Shown: positions 33,812 through 44,459 of the stretch, piece by piece | How positions within the stretch are numbered: position 1 is the first letter of the stretch | How the letters are laid out: each line of letters opens with the position of its first letter | Assembly (NCBI GenBank): GCA_018136815.1 | Contig: CM030938.1 | Span: 5,725,346 to 5,789,345 of the forward strand | Source of the DNA: Isochrysis galbana | Taxonomy: Eukaryota; Haptophyta; Isochrysidales; Isochrysidaceae | Reading direction: 5' to 3' | Length of the DNA: 64,000 bases | The notes under the pieces: model-generated | What the model saw: only the letters and a program-made list of their open reading frames with translations | Told to the model about the DNA's origin: nothing | Database searches by the model: none | Made by a program: the position numbers and the translations under genes

Positions 33812-35004
33812 ATGGAGCGCGCGCCGACCGCTCCCCTCTCCCAGCCCCCCGCCGTCACGACGCCCCAACGGGGCCGCCCCAAGCCGCCGGAGCCGAAGCG
33901 CTCGCAGGCCTCAGCACCGCCTGACAACGACGTCGAGATGGCGCCGCCACCCTCGCCTCCCAGGCAGCCACAGAAGCAGGGAACGGGCAAAGCCCTGTTC
34001 CCTGCTGACAAGCAGAACCTGACTCAGGCTCAGAACGCCAGCGCCGCCGGGCAGCCACCCACTCAAGGACTCCCCATGGGGTGTGGCAGCTCTGCTGCCA
34101 CCCCCATGGCGGTAACTCCTACCATCTGTGCACCCCTCGGGGGCGGGCACATGACACAACAAACAATCACTGGAGCTTTTGCTCCCTCCAACCAACAGCC
34201 AAATCCTCCACCTAAGTCGTACGCGCAAGCCGCACATGGACACAAAGGGAAAGAGCCACAACAGCAAGCCCAGCAGCCACCAGCTCAACAGCCACAGCCG
34301 CAGTCACGCAAGCGGGCCGACCCCTAGTCGGACCCAAAACCGACTCCAAACAACACCACCTCATTTGCTTCTCCTCCACCAGATGAGGAAGAAGAACCCG
34401 AAGACACTCCCTTCTTCATTCAGCTAGCCCAGCTAGCTGAGGACAAGAAGGATATCAAAAGCGAAGATGTAGCCGCATTCATGAAATTCCTACTCTCTAG
34501 GCTAGAAGGCCTAGACGCCACTCCAGACGGAATTGATAAGGGCCGAAAGGGCCCTTGGATCTTTTACGTCGATGACGACGCACACGACCAATTCAAGGCC
34601 GCCTACGGCGACAAGCTTCAAACAGTACTCTCGGGAGTCCCGCATGAATTTGGAGTCACCTATGGCGCGCTAGCCGACTCAGCACCGCGCAAATCTAGCG
34701 CGGTCCGCTCCTCCCTCAAAGAGGTCGCCACGTACATCGTGTTCCGCATCTTCGACCCGGTTAAGGCGTACAAAACTAAGACTCGACATTTGGCTAGCGC
34801 ATTGGAGCGCGAAGGTTTCCATGTCCTTAGGGGCAACCAACAACGCGTCAAAACCTCGCTTGAGGGAATCACGAAGGTCGAGGCGGGTAAACGCCCGATT
34901 TGGCACTTCTACGTATACACGGACACTACTGCCCTAGGCCATCGCTTCCCGCGGACTTTCCACGTGACCCTCGATGATGGGGAGAATTTCAACTTGGACT
35001 ACGC
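33812..35004 (+). pseudogene. LINE ORF1 copy with internal stop, 3'-truncated
   Basis: Reads MERAPTAPLSQPPAVTTP and follows the ORF1 pattern to residue ~172, where a TAG at 34325 interrupts (KRADP-stop). The frame then resumes and continues through DEEEEPEDTPFFIQLAQLA, RLEGLDATPDG, KGPWIFYVDDDAHDQFK, RIFDPVKAYKTKTRH and YTDTTALGHRFPR to DDGENFNLDYA. Homology ends exactly at GACTACGC (35004), the same point as the copy at 57581. The next bases are an inverted piece of ORF2. Confidence 0.92.
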
Positions 35005-35088
35005 TCCACGCCAAGATACCTAAGTATCCTGAGGAGGGGTGCGGTCTGTCCACCTGATAGCAGAAAAGACGTTGGGGTATTTCGGATC
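35005..35088 (-). pseudogene. LINE ORF2 fragment
   Basis: Matches + strand 36137-36220 (TCCACGCCA(A/G)GATACCTAAG, GAGGAGGGGTG, GTCCACCTG), i.e. minus-strand ORF2 codons around YQVDRPHPSSGYLGILAW. It is joined head-on to the truncated ORF1 copy. Confidence 0.85.
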
Positions 35089-35113
35089 CCCCCCCCCCCC
35101 CCGTCCCCCCCCG

Positions 35114-35219
35114 GAGTTTCGCGCAAGTTGCGCATAATGGGCGATTTTGAGCCCAAATTTCGCGAAACTTTTTTCCCCACAAAAGTGGCCCAAGTTTCGA
35201 AATGAGTTTCACGAAACTC
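35114..35219 (-). repeat. GTTTCGCGAAAC repeat, copy 2
   Basis: Reverse-complement partner of 21847-21952. Starts GAGTTTCGCGCAAG and ends TTTCACGAAACTC, preceded by a poly-C run (35089-35112). Confidence 0.8.
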
Positions 35220-35843
35220 TGATCTGGCCCTATATATCGTAAATATGGGGCTCCCCCATTACATTTAGACGCACGTCATAGTATACGCCCCTTTTAAGAA
35301 GGTAGTGTCTACCCGCATCATTCGCTCGTATGTCTCCCAGGCTATAGGCGTCCGGGTTTTCTGGCGGCTCGAGGCCTTCCTCTTCCCTTACAGGTCGGGG
35401 CCCCTTGGCTGTCGTGGATGGGTATCAAGGGCGACTTCGGGACCGGTGCGATGCATGTCCGTGAGACCGTGCGCGCGCGAGGTCCCGGTGAAGGCGGGAG
35501 AAGGCTGTAGTCGGGCCCGCTTTGATGTCTGTGAACTTGTAAAAAAAAATCTTCTTAAAAATTCCCGCTACATGCGCGGCGTGAGGCAGCGTGCTATTGA
35601 ACCTCCCTACTACCCAACCTTAACCCCTATCAACTCCCTTCCCCTTCCCCAGTTCCCTCTTTAGCGGAGAAGCCGGTTCCAGGGAGGCCGTGCGCGCTGC
35701 TTCGGCCGGGAGTCGGAGAGAAGAGGGCAGGAGACTGTGGCTTCTCTTGTGTTCTTACTTTTTATCGGATTATCCTCCTTGGAGTCCGTATGATCCCGCC
35801 TTGGTCTCCGCCAGGTTTATTGCTAGTAAGTATGTTGTCCATC

Positions 35844-38800
35844 CTAAGTGATGTTTCGTATATCCAATTCTCTCGCCGCCTGCGAGAGGTCCTCCGATGC
35901 TACAAGGTTGAAATCTTTATCCACCGTGTAAAGGGGGCTTATCATCTTCTTTATATGCTTATTACTCGGGGCGTGTAGCCCCATCTTCTCCCGTTGCCCC
36001 TTAAGTCTTTGGAAGAAACCGGTTTTCGCCGTTGCTAATAGGTGGTATCTAGTGAGAATTGCCCTAAGGATCGATCTTGCAGACCTACCATCCGCGTTGC
36101 CATATTGAATGTTATAGAAGTCCGTAAGGATGTACCTCCACGCCAGGATACCTAAGTATCCCGAGGAGGGGTGAGGCCTGTCCACTTGGTAGCAAAAAAG
36201 ACGCTGGGCTACTTCTGAGCCCGGCCTAAGATTAATCCCTATAAGACCCTCTATGAATTCGAAGACGGGCTCCGTCGCGATGCATACGGCCAAGTGCGTG
36301 GAGCTTTCGGGGGCAATACCACAGAAGCGGCATGTCGGGTCGTCCGCGAATCTGTTCGCCGTGGCTATTCTCCTATACAGGATGTGTTTGAAGTGCATGT
36401 ACGAGTCCCTCGGAGTCAGAAAGTTGTATTTGTACAGCTGCGATATTTGCTTCCATTTTCCTGCGAGGGCCGGTAGTCTCTTTTCCCATCTTAATGTGGA
36501 TTTCTGCTTCTTTGTTTTCCTCATCGCGAGGAACGCCTTAGTGAGCGCCTTAACATTGATGTCTTCTAGCGTTTTGCGGTTACGAGCGTCTTTTAGCGTG
36601 TATTCTTGCGGAATCGGGTACGCCGTCTCGGCAGGGCCATCGTATGCTCGGCCCCATTTCAACGGAGTGTATAGCTCGTCCGGTACTGACCGCGGGTTGA
36701 CCCGCTCGTGGATATGAGGCTCTCCCATGACATTTAGCTTCACTACGTGATAGTCGCCATCCCGGCGTAGATAGTAGTTATGTTCTTTGTCCACTAGCAT
36801 TTCGCCTAGGTCGTGTGCGTCCGGATCCTCCTGGGGGGCTAACTCGTGCTCTTCCGGGGCCGGGGGGGGAGCTACCACTTCCTTTTTCAAAAGATCTATA
36901 TAGTTAGTGTTGGCTTCTGCTACTCTTGATCTCACCCATTCTGCTATTTTCACCCACGACTGCAGAAAGGGGCCTGTCGATAAATAATTGCCTCTATGAC
37001 GTATCCAACGTTCTCCGCGTGGTAGGTATGCCGCGCACTCTTCCACAGTGTACAAGTCCCCCGTGTCCGAGTTAATGGTGTTGTGAACGACAACCGTCTG
37101 CAAAGATTCCCACTTGGCTCTATGCGAGTGATGTAAAGCAGGTGCTTTATGAAAGCAGTTATGCCATATCGGGGAGCCCAGGGTCCCTTCCCTCGTGTTA
37201 GTTTCCCTGCATAGCTTGATCCGTCTGAAGTTATCGAGCGCTTGCTTCCAGAAGGCTGGGAGCGTGTTGTTGCCACAGATGCTGGCTGAGAGGCTCTTCG
37301 CGTCGACCTTCGAGAAGACCGCGGCTCTACCCAGTGGAGTGCGGCTGAACCATTGGTCCAGGACCGTCTTCCAGTCCGCCGTGGACGGGTTTAGATACCG
37401 GATGATCCAAATCGCTTGAAGCGCTCGCGTGTGCTCGGCCATCGGGAGCAGTCCGATCCCCAGAAGGGGCCCGTTCTCGCTTGTCCCCACTCTCGGGTAT
37501 GTCGGAAGGGTTATCCACCTTCTTCCTCCTTGCGTGGAGCCTAATTCGTCCGCCTGTAGTCGGGGAGTCCTGTCCCACAATATCGTCTGTACATCCGAGT
37601 CGATCGCCTCCATGAACCATGTCGGTGGAGTGATAGTGGATAGCCAGTATCTCGGTGTCCCGTAAATGATAAAGTTAACCAGCAGCGTTCTCCCGTGGAT
37701 CGAGAGGTTTTGAAGCCCTTTCCACGCCGCAAGTTTCTTCTTGAGTTTAGCGTAGAGCTTTTCCCAGAAAGAGTCATTCTCGGGCCCCTCCCAGAAGGGC
37801 ACTCCTAAGATCGTGGCGTACTCTCCTCTGCCTAGCGTTTTGAGGTAGGCTAGCTCATCGGGAACCCGCGCTCCAAAGAGCGATCCCATGCGTATTAGTA
37901 TACTCTTCCGTTTGTTTACCCTAGCCCCTGTGGCGTTTCCATACGTGTCAAGAACCTCCATCGCCCTTTCCAAGGACTCGAAGGAGTTTGCTAGAATTTG
38001 CGTGTCGTCCGCAAACTGCGAGAGTCTTAACTCCCTAGGCCCTATCTTGACTCCCTTCATTTCGGGGTCGGCGTTGATCAAGCGGGTTAGGCCCTCTGCC
38101 ACTAAAAGAAATGCCAGAGGCGATAGCGGGCACCCTTGGGGCATACCGCAATGGATCGTGAAGGGATTGCTCCGCTTCCCGTTGGCCTTGATCCATCGGG
38201 TCGGGAGTGCGTCAACGTTCGTTAATAGTGCTAACCATCTAGAGTACCCGGGGCCGAAGCCCAAGGCTTGTATCGCCTTATGATAATAATCCCAGCTAAC
38301 TCTGTCGAAAGCTTTTTCCCAGTCTATCGCCAGGGCTAGGCCTTCCTCTTCCGTGTCCTCTAGGTATGCTTGTACTAGCTTCAATAGATGGGTAGCTTCG
38401 CCTATCATCCGCCTTGGCACAAAACCTACTTGCTCCTTTGAGATAATCGTGTGTATCGTCCTTTTGAGTCTATTTGCTAGTACTTTGGCGAGGATTTTGT
38501 AATCCGTTTGGAGCAGCGTGATAGGTCTATAATTCCTCGGGTCCCTAGCGTCCCCATTCTTATATAGCAGCGCTATGTCCCCGAGCATGTGTCCTCCGGT
38601 AACGCTCCTCTCCGGTATGCTTCTTGGTACATTTCCATTAGGCGCGGGGCTACAAGTTCCTCGAAACTTTGGTAGAATTCCATCGGTATGCCATCCGGCC
38701 CCGCGGACTTGCCTTTCGCCATTTGACGTATCGCCCTGATGATCTCGGATCTGCCTATAGGCTTGTCCAAGAAGGATCTGTGACTCTCCGGTATCTGCCG

Positions 38801-40180
38801 CCGCCTCAGCGCGTGGAGAAGGGGCTCCGCATTTTGCGACGTCTTCTCACTGAATAGCCATACATAATAGCTCCGTAACGAAGCCAGAATGGCGGTATCC
38901 CTTGTAGCGATATTTTTCTCATCTAAGGTTGGTTGCGGGCTATCCCATTTCACTCCGGCGTACAGCGCCGGGATGTCTCCGTTGGCGTGCCTAGGTGTGA
39001 ATCTTCTGAAAAACTGCTTAGTCACCATTTCCTCCGCCCTTATGATGTTTTCCGCTAGAGTCGGTGCTGGTGAGAATGTAAGTCTTTTCTCGACTACTTT
39101 GCGATTCAGAGTAGCTATGGCCTCCGGCCGTGCCATTTCAGGTGTTGCCGCCATCTGGGCCTTTCTAGCTTCTACCACAGCGTCTATCTCCGCTTGGGCG
39201 TACGATCTCCGTCTACGAAGCTCCACCGCCTTAGCGAGTAGAATCGAGGACGCTTTTCCTTTGGTTTCCGTCCACACCTTGATCTTGTCTCTAGCGTCCT
39301 CTCCCGGGGGGGATGGATACTGGCTCCTCCAGAGGAGGTTTATTATCTCGCGTGCCTCCGGGTCGTCTAGTACCTCCTGCGGTATCTTGGCCTCGATCTC
39401 AGTCGCTCGTCTGGGAGAGGCAATCGCGAAGGTTGCCACCACCGGGTGGTGGTCTGATGCCGCCATGCCCGTGAAAAGTCTTAAATCTATATACGCCTTG
39501 TGCCACTTCCACGTGGAGTAATATTCCGCGGCGTATATACGGTCTATTCTAGTGAAGGTCTGATGACCGCACCTCGTGTATTGATCTCTAAGGCCGGGGT
39601 CGACCAATGTCTGGACGTCGGTAAGCCCTCGTGATGCTATCGCCCTTGCTAGGGCTCTGCCTCCCGAATTCGTGTACGGGGCCGCCCCCGGGTTAGACCT
39701 AGTATCTCTAGTGACGTTCTCTACGCAATTAAAATCGCCCGCTAGTATAGTGTGCGGAAGTATGTCCGCCGCCGCGTGCAGTATTTTTATTTCGTCCCTA
39801 CGTTTAGTAGGTTGCGCGTTAAGGTATACTGAAGAGAAAGTTATCGTTTGATGTCCCATTTTAGCTTTAACTATTATCATCCTCCCCGGGATAACTACCG
39901 ACCAAGATTCTACTACTACGTCGCCTCTGTCCTTTCTGATGGCTATCGCCACTCCGCTCCCAGGGTCGCCCCTAGTCGCGGGAGATTGAAACCAGTCCCA
40001 ACCCAGGGACCGGGCCAAACCTTGCACCCTAAGGTGCCACCCATCGCTGTAATGGTGTAGTTCTTGCGCGTAAAGAACATGTATCCCTCCTAATTTCGCT
40101 TGAGCTAGCGTAGACGCTAGTTTATGTTTAGCTCCATTCATATTGTATGTCGCAATCTTTAGATCATTACTATTCACCAT
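35844..40180 (-). CDS. LINE ORF2: APE endonuclease, reverse transcriptase, zf-RVT (one frameshift)
   Basis: ORF2a (40180-38573) starts MVNSNDLKIATYNMNGAK and has the APE-type endonuclease motifs YNMNG, AQELHH, TILAGDFNCVE, RIDRIYAAEY and ASDHHPVVATF. It then enters the RT domain and stops after LPED. ORF2b (38588-35844) resumes at MLGDIALLYKNGDARDPRNY with RPITLL, AIDWEKAFDRVSWDYY, GMPQGCPLSPLAFLL and the catalytic FADD. Near the C-terminus there is a zf-RVT-like knuckle CRFCGIAPESSTHLAVC. The break is a two-base (CA-type) shift at about 38583, inside an ACAC run; otherwise the polyprotein would be about 1,440 residues. No RNase H or chromodomain is seen. The order and domains fit the L1/Tx1-like group broadly; I cannot name the clade. 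Confidence 0.93.
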
Positions 40181-41821
40181 GACGGTAGAGGCAACTTACT
40201 CCGTTCACGCAGTACCCCGGATAAGCCTTATTAGGTTTCAGATTGCATTTGACCATACAAGTTTGTTTGCCCGTGACGGGATCTTTTACCCAACATCCGG
40301 GGATGTCGTGGCTTGAGGAGCATTGGACGATTTGGCGTCCTTTCATGCGGTTGTTCTTGCATTCGCCGGCCATGAATCGGCGGCATGGCGCCGCCGCTCC
40401 AAGACCCATGAGGGCCCGGTAGTCCATGGCGTTACTGGCGTCCCTTTGACGCTTACGTTGCTCTGCTTTCGCCTTATCTTGTTCGCACGTACACTGGCGA
40501 AAGCTAACTTGGTTCTTGCGCAGAAATGAGATTGCCCACGGCTTGTCGTATCCTTTGCAACCCCCAGGGGCTCCATGGATGGCTAACTCCCCTTCAGGAG
40601 TCACGCATTCCACTGATGATCGGACCGCATAGTCCAGGTTGAAATTTTCTCCGTCGTCGAGAGTCACATGGAAGTTTCGAGGGAAACGATGCCCCAAGGC
40701 GGACGTGTCCGTGTAAACATAGAAATGCCAGATTGGGCGCTTGCCGGACTCGACCTTCGTGATTCCTTCGAGTGAAGTTTTGGCTCGCTGTTGGTTGCCC
40801 CTTAGCACGTGGAAGCCCTCGCGTTCGAGCGAGCTAGCCAGGTGCCTAGTCTTGGTTTTGTACGCCTTGATCGGGTCAAAGATGCGGAATACGATGTAGG
40901 TCGCCACCTCTTTGAGAGAGGACCGGATGGCGCTCGACTTGCGAGGGGCCGAATCGGCTAACGCGCCGTAAGTGATTCCAAACTCGTGCGGGACTCCAGA
41001 AAGTGCCGTATTTACCTTGTCTCCATATGCGGCCTTAAATTGATCGTGTGCGTCCTCATCGACGTAAAAGATCCAAGGGCCTTTACGACCCTTGTCCATC
41101 CCATCCGGGGTTGCGTCTAGGCCTTCCAGCCTAGAGAGGAGGAATTTCATGAAGGTAGCTACATCTTCACTTTTGATGTCCTTCTTGTCGTCAGCTAGCT
41201 GAGCTAGCTGAATGAAAAAAGGGGTGTCTTCCGGCTCTTCCTCCTCATCAAGAGGGGGGGAGCAAGTTGTGTGTTGTTGCTGACAACCGGCTTGGGGTCC
41301 GATTGGGGGTCGGCCCGCTTGCGCGATGGCGGCGGTGGCTGTGGGGCTGGTTGCTTCTGGGCTTGCTGCATTGGAGCCTTCCCCATGGGTCCCTTCTGGG
41401 CGGCTTCCGCGTAGGATTTTTGCGCAGGTGTTGGTTGTTGGTTGGAGGGCGCAAAAGCCCCCAGGATTGATTGTTGTGTCAAGTGCCCGCCCCCGAGGGG
41501 TGCACTGGTGGTAGGAGTTGCCACCATGGGGGTGGCAGCAGTGCTGCCAGCCCCCATGGGGAGTCCTTGGTTGGGTGGCGTGTCGAGGGAGGCCTGTGGC
41601 AGGGCTTTGCCCTGGCTCTGGTCTGCACCAGGGAACAGGACTCTGCCTGTTCCCTGGCTGTGGGGCTGCCTGGGAGGAGAGGGAGGTGGCGCCATCTCGA
41701 CGTCCTGATCAGGAGGGGCTGAGGGCTGCGAGCGCTTGGGCTCCGGTGGCTTGGGTCGGCCCCGTTGGGGCGTCGTGGCGGCAGAGGGCTGGGAGTTGGG
41801 AGCGGTCGGCGCGCGCTCCAT
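40170..41821 (-). CDS. LINE ORF1 protein with CCCH-type zinc fingers (one frameshift)
   Basis: MERAPTAPNSQPSAATTP start, then a Pro/Gln-rich, low-complexity half to about residue 190. A one-base frame change in the C-run near 41258-41264 separates it from the conserved half, read from upstream of 41150: MKFLLSRLEGLDATPDGMDK, KGPWIFYVDEDAHDQFKAAY, VATYIVFRIFDPIKAYKTK and HFYVYTDTSALGHRFPR. The C-terminus carries two CCCH-like clusters: C-x7-C-x12-C-x3-H (from CRRFMAGEC) and C-x11-C-x5-C-x3-H (ending YCVNGVSCLYRH). Its stop overlaps the ORF2 start by 11 bases. The zinc fingers suggest RNA binding, as for other LINE ORF1 proteins. The 57581 copy shows the uninterrupted frame. Confidence 0.85.
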
Positions 41822-41825
41822 CGCT

Positions 41826-41845
41826 AAAACTATAACAATAGTTTT
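41826..41845 (-). promoter_or_regulatory. Conserved hairpin at the LINE 5' end
   Basis: Stem AAAACTAT/ATAGTTTT with a four-base loop, four bases before the ORF1 ATG and directly adjoining the right target-site duplication. It is therefore essentially the first sequence of the element. Confidence 0.7.
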
Positions 41846-41866
41846 TTTGATGTCTGTGAACTTGTA

Positions 41867-42662
41867 GCGGTTGTCAGTGGATGTGCGTTGTCGTAGTCAG
41901 AGACGAGGTCGGCACAGCGGCGTAGCAGTTCTGTTAGGGGCTCCCACGTGGCCGCAGATCGCGGATAGCCGCGCCACTTGACGAGGTAATGGCGGGCTTG
42001 TCCCCGGCCTTTACGATCGAGTAGAGCTTCTACCAAGTGTTCATCAGATTGAAGGGGGTCATCATCTGTGAGCGTGTAATAGGGGCGTAGATTAGTAACA
42101 TGTACTTCTTCAGAAAGCATCCTGTTCTCTTGGCTCTTGGTCGCGTAGTCGATAGCGGCCACCACCGAGTGCTTCGGCGACCCTGTACGGCCCGGCGTAA
42201 TGGTAGAGGAGCTTATTGCGCAAACCTGGCATTTTGCGTACCACTCGATCCCCGGGTAGAAAACGCATCGGTGAGGCATGAGTACGTAAGGTGTTGGCAA
42301 TGGTGTCAGCTTGAGCAGCGAGGGTGGCCTCGAGAGCAGCATTCCACGCCGCGCGGAGACGTGCGTACATCGTCTCGGCATATTCCCGAATTTCCCGTGG
42401 CAGAGGCGGGGTAGTAGGAAGCGGGGCAGGCGGGTCTGCCAGTTGAGCAGGTAGGCGTAACTCACGACCGTAAAGGAGAGCGGCTGGCGAGAGTTGCGTG
42501 ACGCGATTCGCGGACGCACGTGTGCTCATCAAGAAGAATGGGAGATGGTCGACCCAATGTGCTCCACCTTCGTCCGTAGCGCGCGCCATGTTGATTAACG
42601 TTTGTTGTGCCCTCTCCACCAGACCCACACTCTCGTGGTGATGAGGAGTGCTAGGCTTGAGG
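41867..42662 (-). pseudogene. Chromovirus integrase C-terminus and chromodomain
   Basis: From about 42650 the minus strand reads the end of a Ty3/gypsy integrase core (ESVGLVERAQQTLINMARAT, HWVDHLPFFLMSTRASANR, SPAALLYGRELRLPAQL), a GPY/F-type module (PGDRVVRKMPGLRNKLLYH, YAGPYRVAEAL) and GGGRYRLRDQE. A frameshift near 42115 moves to the other frame, EVHVTNLRPYYTLTDDDP, followed by a chromodomain (EHLVEALLDRKGRGQARHYL, VKWRGYPRSAATWEPLTEL). In chromoviruses that domain guides insertion to marked chromatin. It is truncated upstream at 42662 by an ORF1 fragment and downstream by the LINE insertion. No protease or RT is left. Confidence 0.9.
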
Positions 42663-42831
42663 TCGTCAAGTGCCCGCCCCCGAGGGGTGCACTGATGGTA
42701 GGAGTTGCCACCATGGGGGTGGCAGCAGTGCTGCCAGCCCCCATGGGGAGTCCTTGGTTGGGTGGCGAAGCGAGGGAGGCGGGAGGCAGGGCATTGCCCT
42801 GGCTTTGGTCTGCAGCTGGGAACAGGACCCG
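42663..42831 (-). pseudogene. LINE ORF1 fragment
   Basis: Reads CRVLFPAADQSQGNALPPAS, NQGLPMGAGSTAATPMVATP and SAPLGGGHLT, nearly identical to residues ~65-125 of the ORF1 at 41821. It is fused without a gap to the integrase remnant on one side and to block C of the GC-rich element on the other. Confidence 0.92.
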
Positions 42832-44096
42832 GCAGGTATCGGGGGGCGCAGTCATTTATTTCTTCGAGGACTGCTCGCGCCGCGAGCTGTAAGGGCCGTT
42901 CTGCTTCTCGACGAGAGGTCCCTCCCCCCCCCCCCGGTGTTTTTCCCCGGTGGGTCGCCCGACGTAGGTCGGTCCGCCCCATTGGGTTTTCCCCCATTGT
43001 AACTTGTGGGGAGTTATAATGGGAGCCGGGGGTTTGCGAGGGGGGAGATTTGAGATTTGTAGGGATGCATATGTGTATGTGTCTGCACCATCAACTAAGT
43101 TTATACTTAGTTCGCCCATGGGGGGGCACGAGCCCCCCTCTCTCTCCACTCCTCCCCTGCCATGGGCCATGGGGGAGGAACCACCCACTCTCCTGGCACG
43201 CCTGATGGCTTGCCAGGAGCACACTGCCCTGCTGACCCATTCCTCTCCCCACAGGCACGCCTGATTCGCTCGCCCTGGCCTGTCGTGGCCAGCCCATCCC
43301 TCTGACCAGCCCCTCCTCCCCCTGGGCCCCCCTGTTCAGGACCCCCCAGCCAGCTCCAGTCGACCCGCAGGGGCTCGGAGCGCCAGCGAGGGAGAGGCAG
43401 GAGGGGCCAGGGCCATGCCCCAGCCTCACCTGCCCCCTGAGCTGCGCTCCCAGGCCCCTGCTGGCCACCTGGGGACCTGAAGAGGGGCCGCAGGCGCGCG
43501 CCATGGGCCCCCGCCGCAGGGAAGAGAGGAGGAAAAGGGAAGAGGGAGGGGAGGGGGGAGCGGCAGCTCCCCCCTCCGGCAGAAACGTGTCTTCTCGCCC
43601 CGTTTGGGTAAGAGAAGACGGGGGCGCCAGAGCCAGGAGGGAAGGGCCGCGGCTCGCCGCGGCCACTCGCTCTAGCGAGGGAGATTAGCGCTTCTGGGCT
43701 CCTATCTCACGAATGCCCCCCCCCCCCCGCGTTGCTTTTACCCGAAAGGGGTTTTCCCCCAGCGTGGACTCGAGGAGAGGACGCGCTGGGGTGCGCGGGG
43801 TCGGTGCGTGCACTGGGGGGAGGACAAATATCGAGGGGAGGGGGCAGTGCCCCCACCCCCCGGTATCACTTGGACACCTGGCCCGTCAGGCATGGCGGGA
43901 TTCCGGGACTGAGACGTTATGTCCAATTAGCTAGTGGGGTTGGCTAGGATATAACATTGATTATTATTGTATGTGTCTGCACCATCACTCCAAGGCGTGC
44001 GGGCAAGTGCGCTGAGGGGTGTCGTGATAGTACCGGGCTAGTGCTAGTGGGAGTAGTGGTACTAACGCTCAGTTGTTTTATTATTATTATTAATGA
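42832..44096 (+). mobile_element. GC-rich non-coding element, copy 2, with hairpin tail
   Basis: Block C (42832-43090) comes first, then block D (43100-43680), a unique-looking GC-rich part, and the tail: GGGCAAGTGCGCTGAGGGGT, hairpin arms TAGTACC/GGTACTA (44028-44034, 44058-44064), GCTCAGTT and TTATTATTATTATTA. The block order differs from copy 1, where D precedes C, so the family is modular or rearranged. No coding capacity. Confidence 0.7.
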
Positions 44097-44132
44097 GATT
44101 TAAGAGAAGGAGATGCAAGCCGAGTCAGAGCG

Positions 44133-44340
44133 AAGGAGAAGCCACAGTCTCCCGCCCCCTTCTCTCCAACTCCTGCCCGAAGCAGCGCGCGCGACCTCCC
44201 CGGAACCAGCTTCTCCGCTAAAGAGGGAACTGGGGAAGGGGGAGGGGGTTGTCAGAGGTTAAGGTTGGGTAGTAGGGAGGTCCATGAGCACACTGCCTCA
44301 TGCCGCATGCGTAGCGGAGATTTTTAAGAAGATTTTTATT
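44133..44340 (+). mobile_element. 5'-truncated LINE 3' end
   Basis: Reverse complement of 35545-35735: GAAGCCACAGTCTCC, CGGAACCAGCTTCTCCGCTA, AAGAGGGAACTGGGGAAGGG, TTAAGGTTGGGTAGTAGGGAGGT-type blocks, ending TTTTTAAGAAGATTTTTATT. It sits directly after the TTA tail of the GC-rich element and 120 bases 3' of the receptor gene. Confidence 0.85.
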
Positions 44341-44459
44341 AATATATGCCAGAGAAGGATTGAGAAACAAGTTGTGTAGCTGTGGGACCGAGGGATCATG
44401 GTCGATCAGTGTTAGGACAAGCTGGTCGACGCTGCCAAGCTTTGGTGCTAGCCAAGGTT

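Larger units (their letters stand above)
35542..41845 (-). mobile_element. Near-complete LINE with 21-bp flanking direct repeat
   Basis: About 6.3 kb on the minus strand: hairpin leader, ORF1, ORF2, then a ~300-base 3' UTR ending near AATTTTTAAGAAG and a T-run. The 21-base sequence beginning TTTGATGTCTGTGAACTTGT occurs at 35521-35541 and again at 41846-41866, directly bordering the element, as expected of a target-site duplication from target-primed reverse transcription. The insertion target on the right is the chromovirus remnant. The intact duplication and near-intact ORFs suggest a fairly recent insertion. A ~200-base copy of the 3' end lies at 44133-44340. Confidence 0.88.

Noticed and set aside
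35844-40180. Programmed frameshift in LINE ORF2
   Set aside because: No slippery heptamer or pseudoknot could be recognised, and ORF1 has an independent break in a homopolymer; mutation or sequencing error is simpler.
43091-43666. 191-residue minus-strand ORF
   Set aside because: Lies wholly in GC-rich block D; other copies of the block do not keep the frame.
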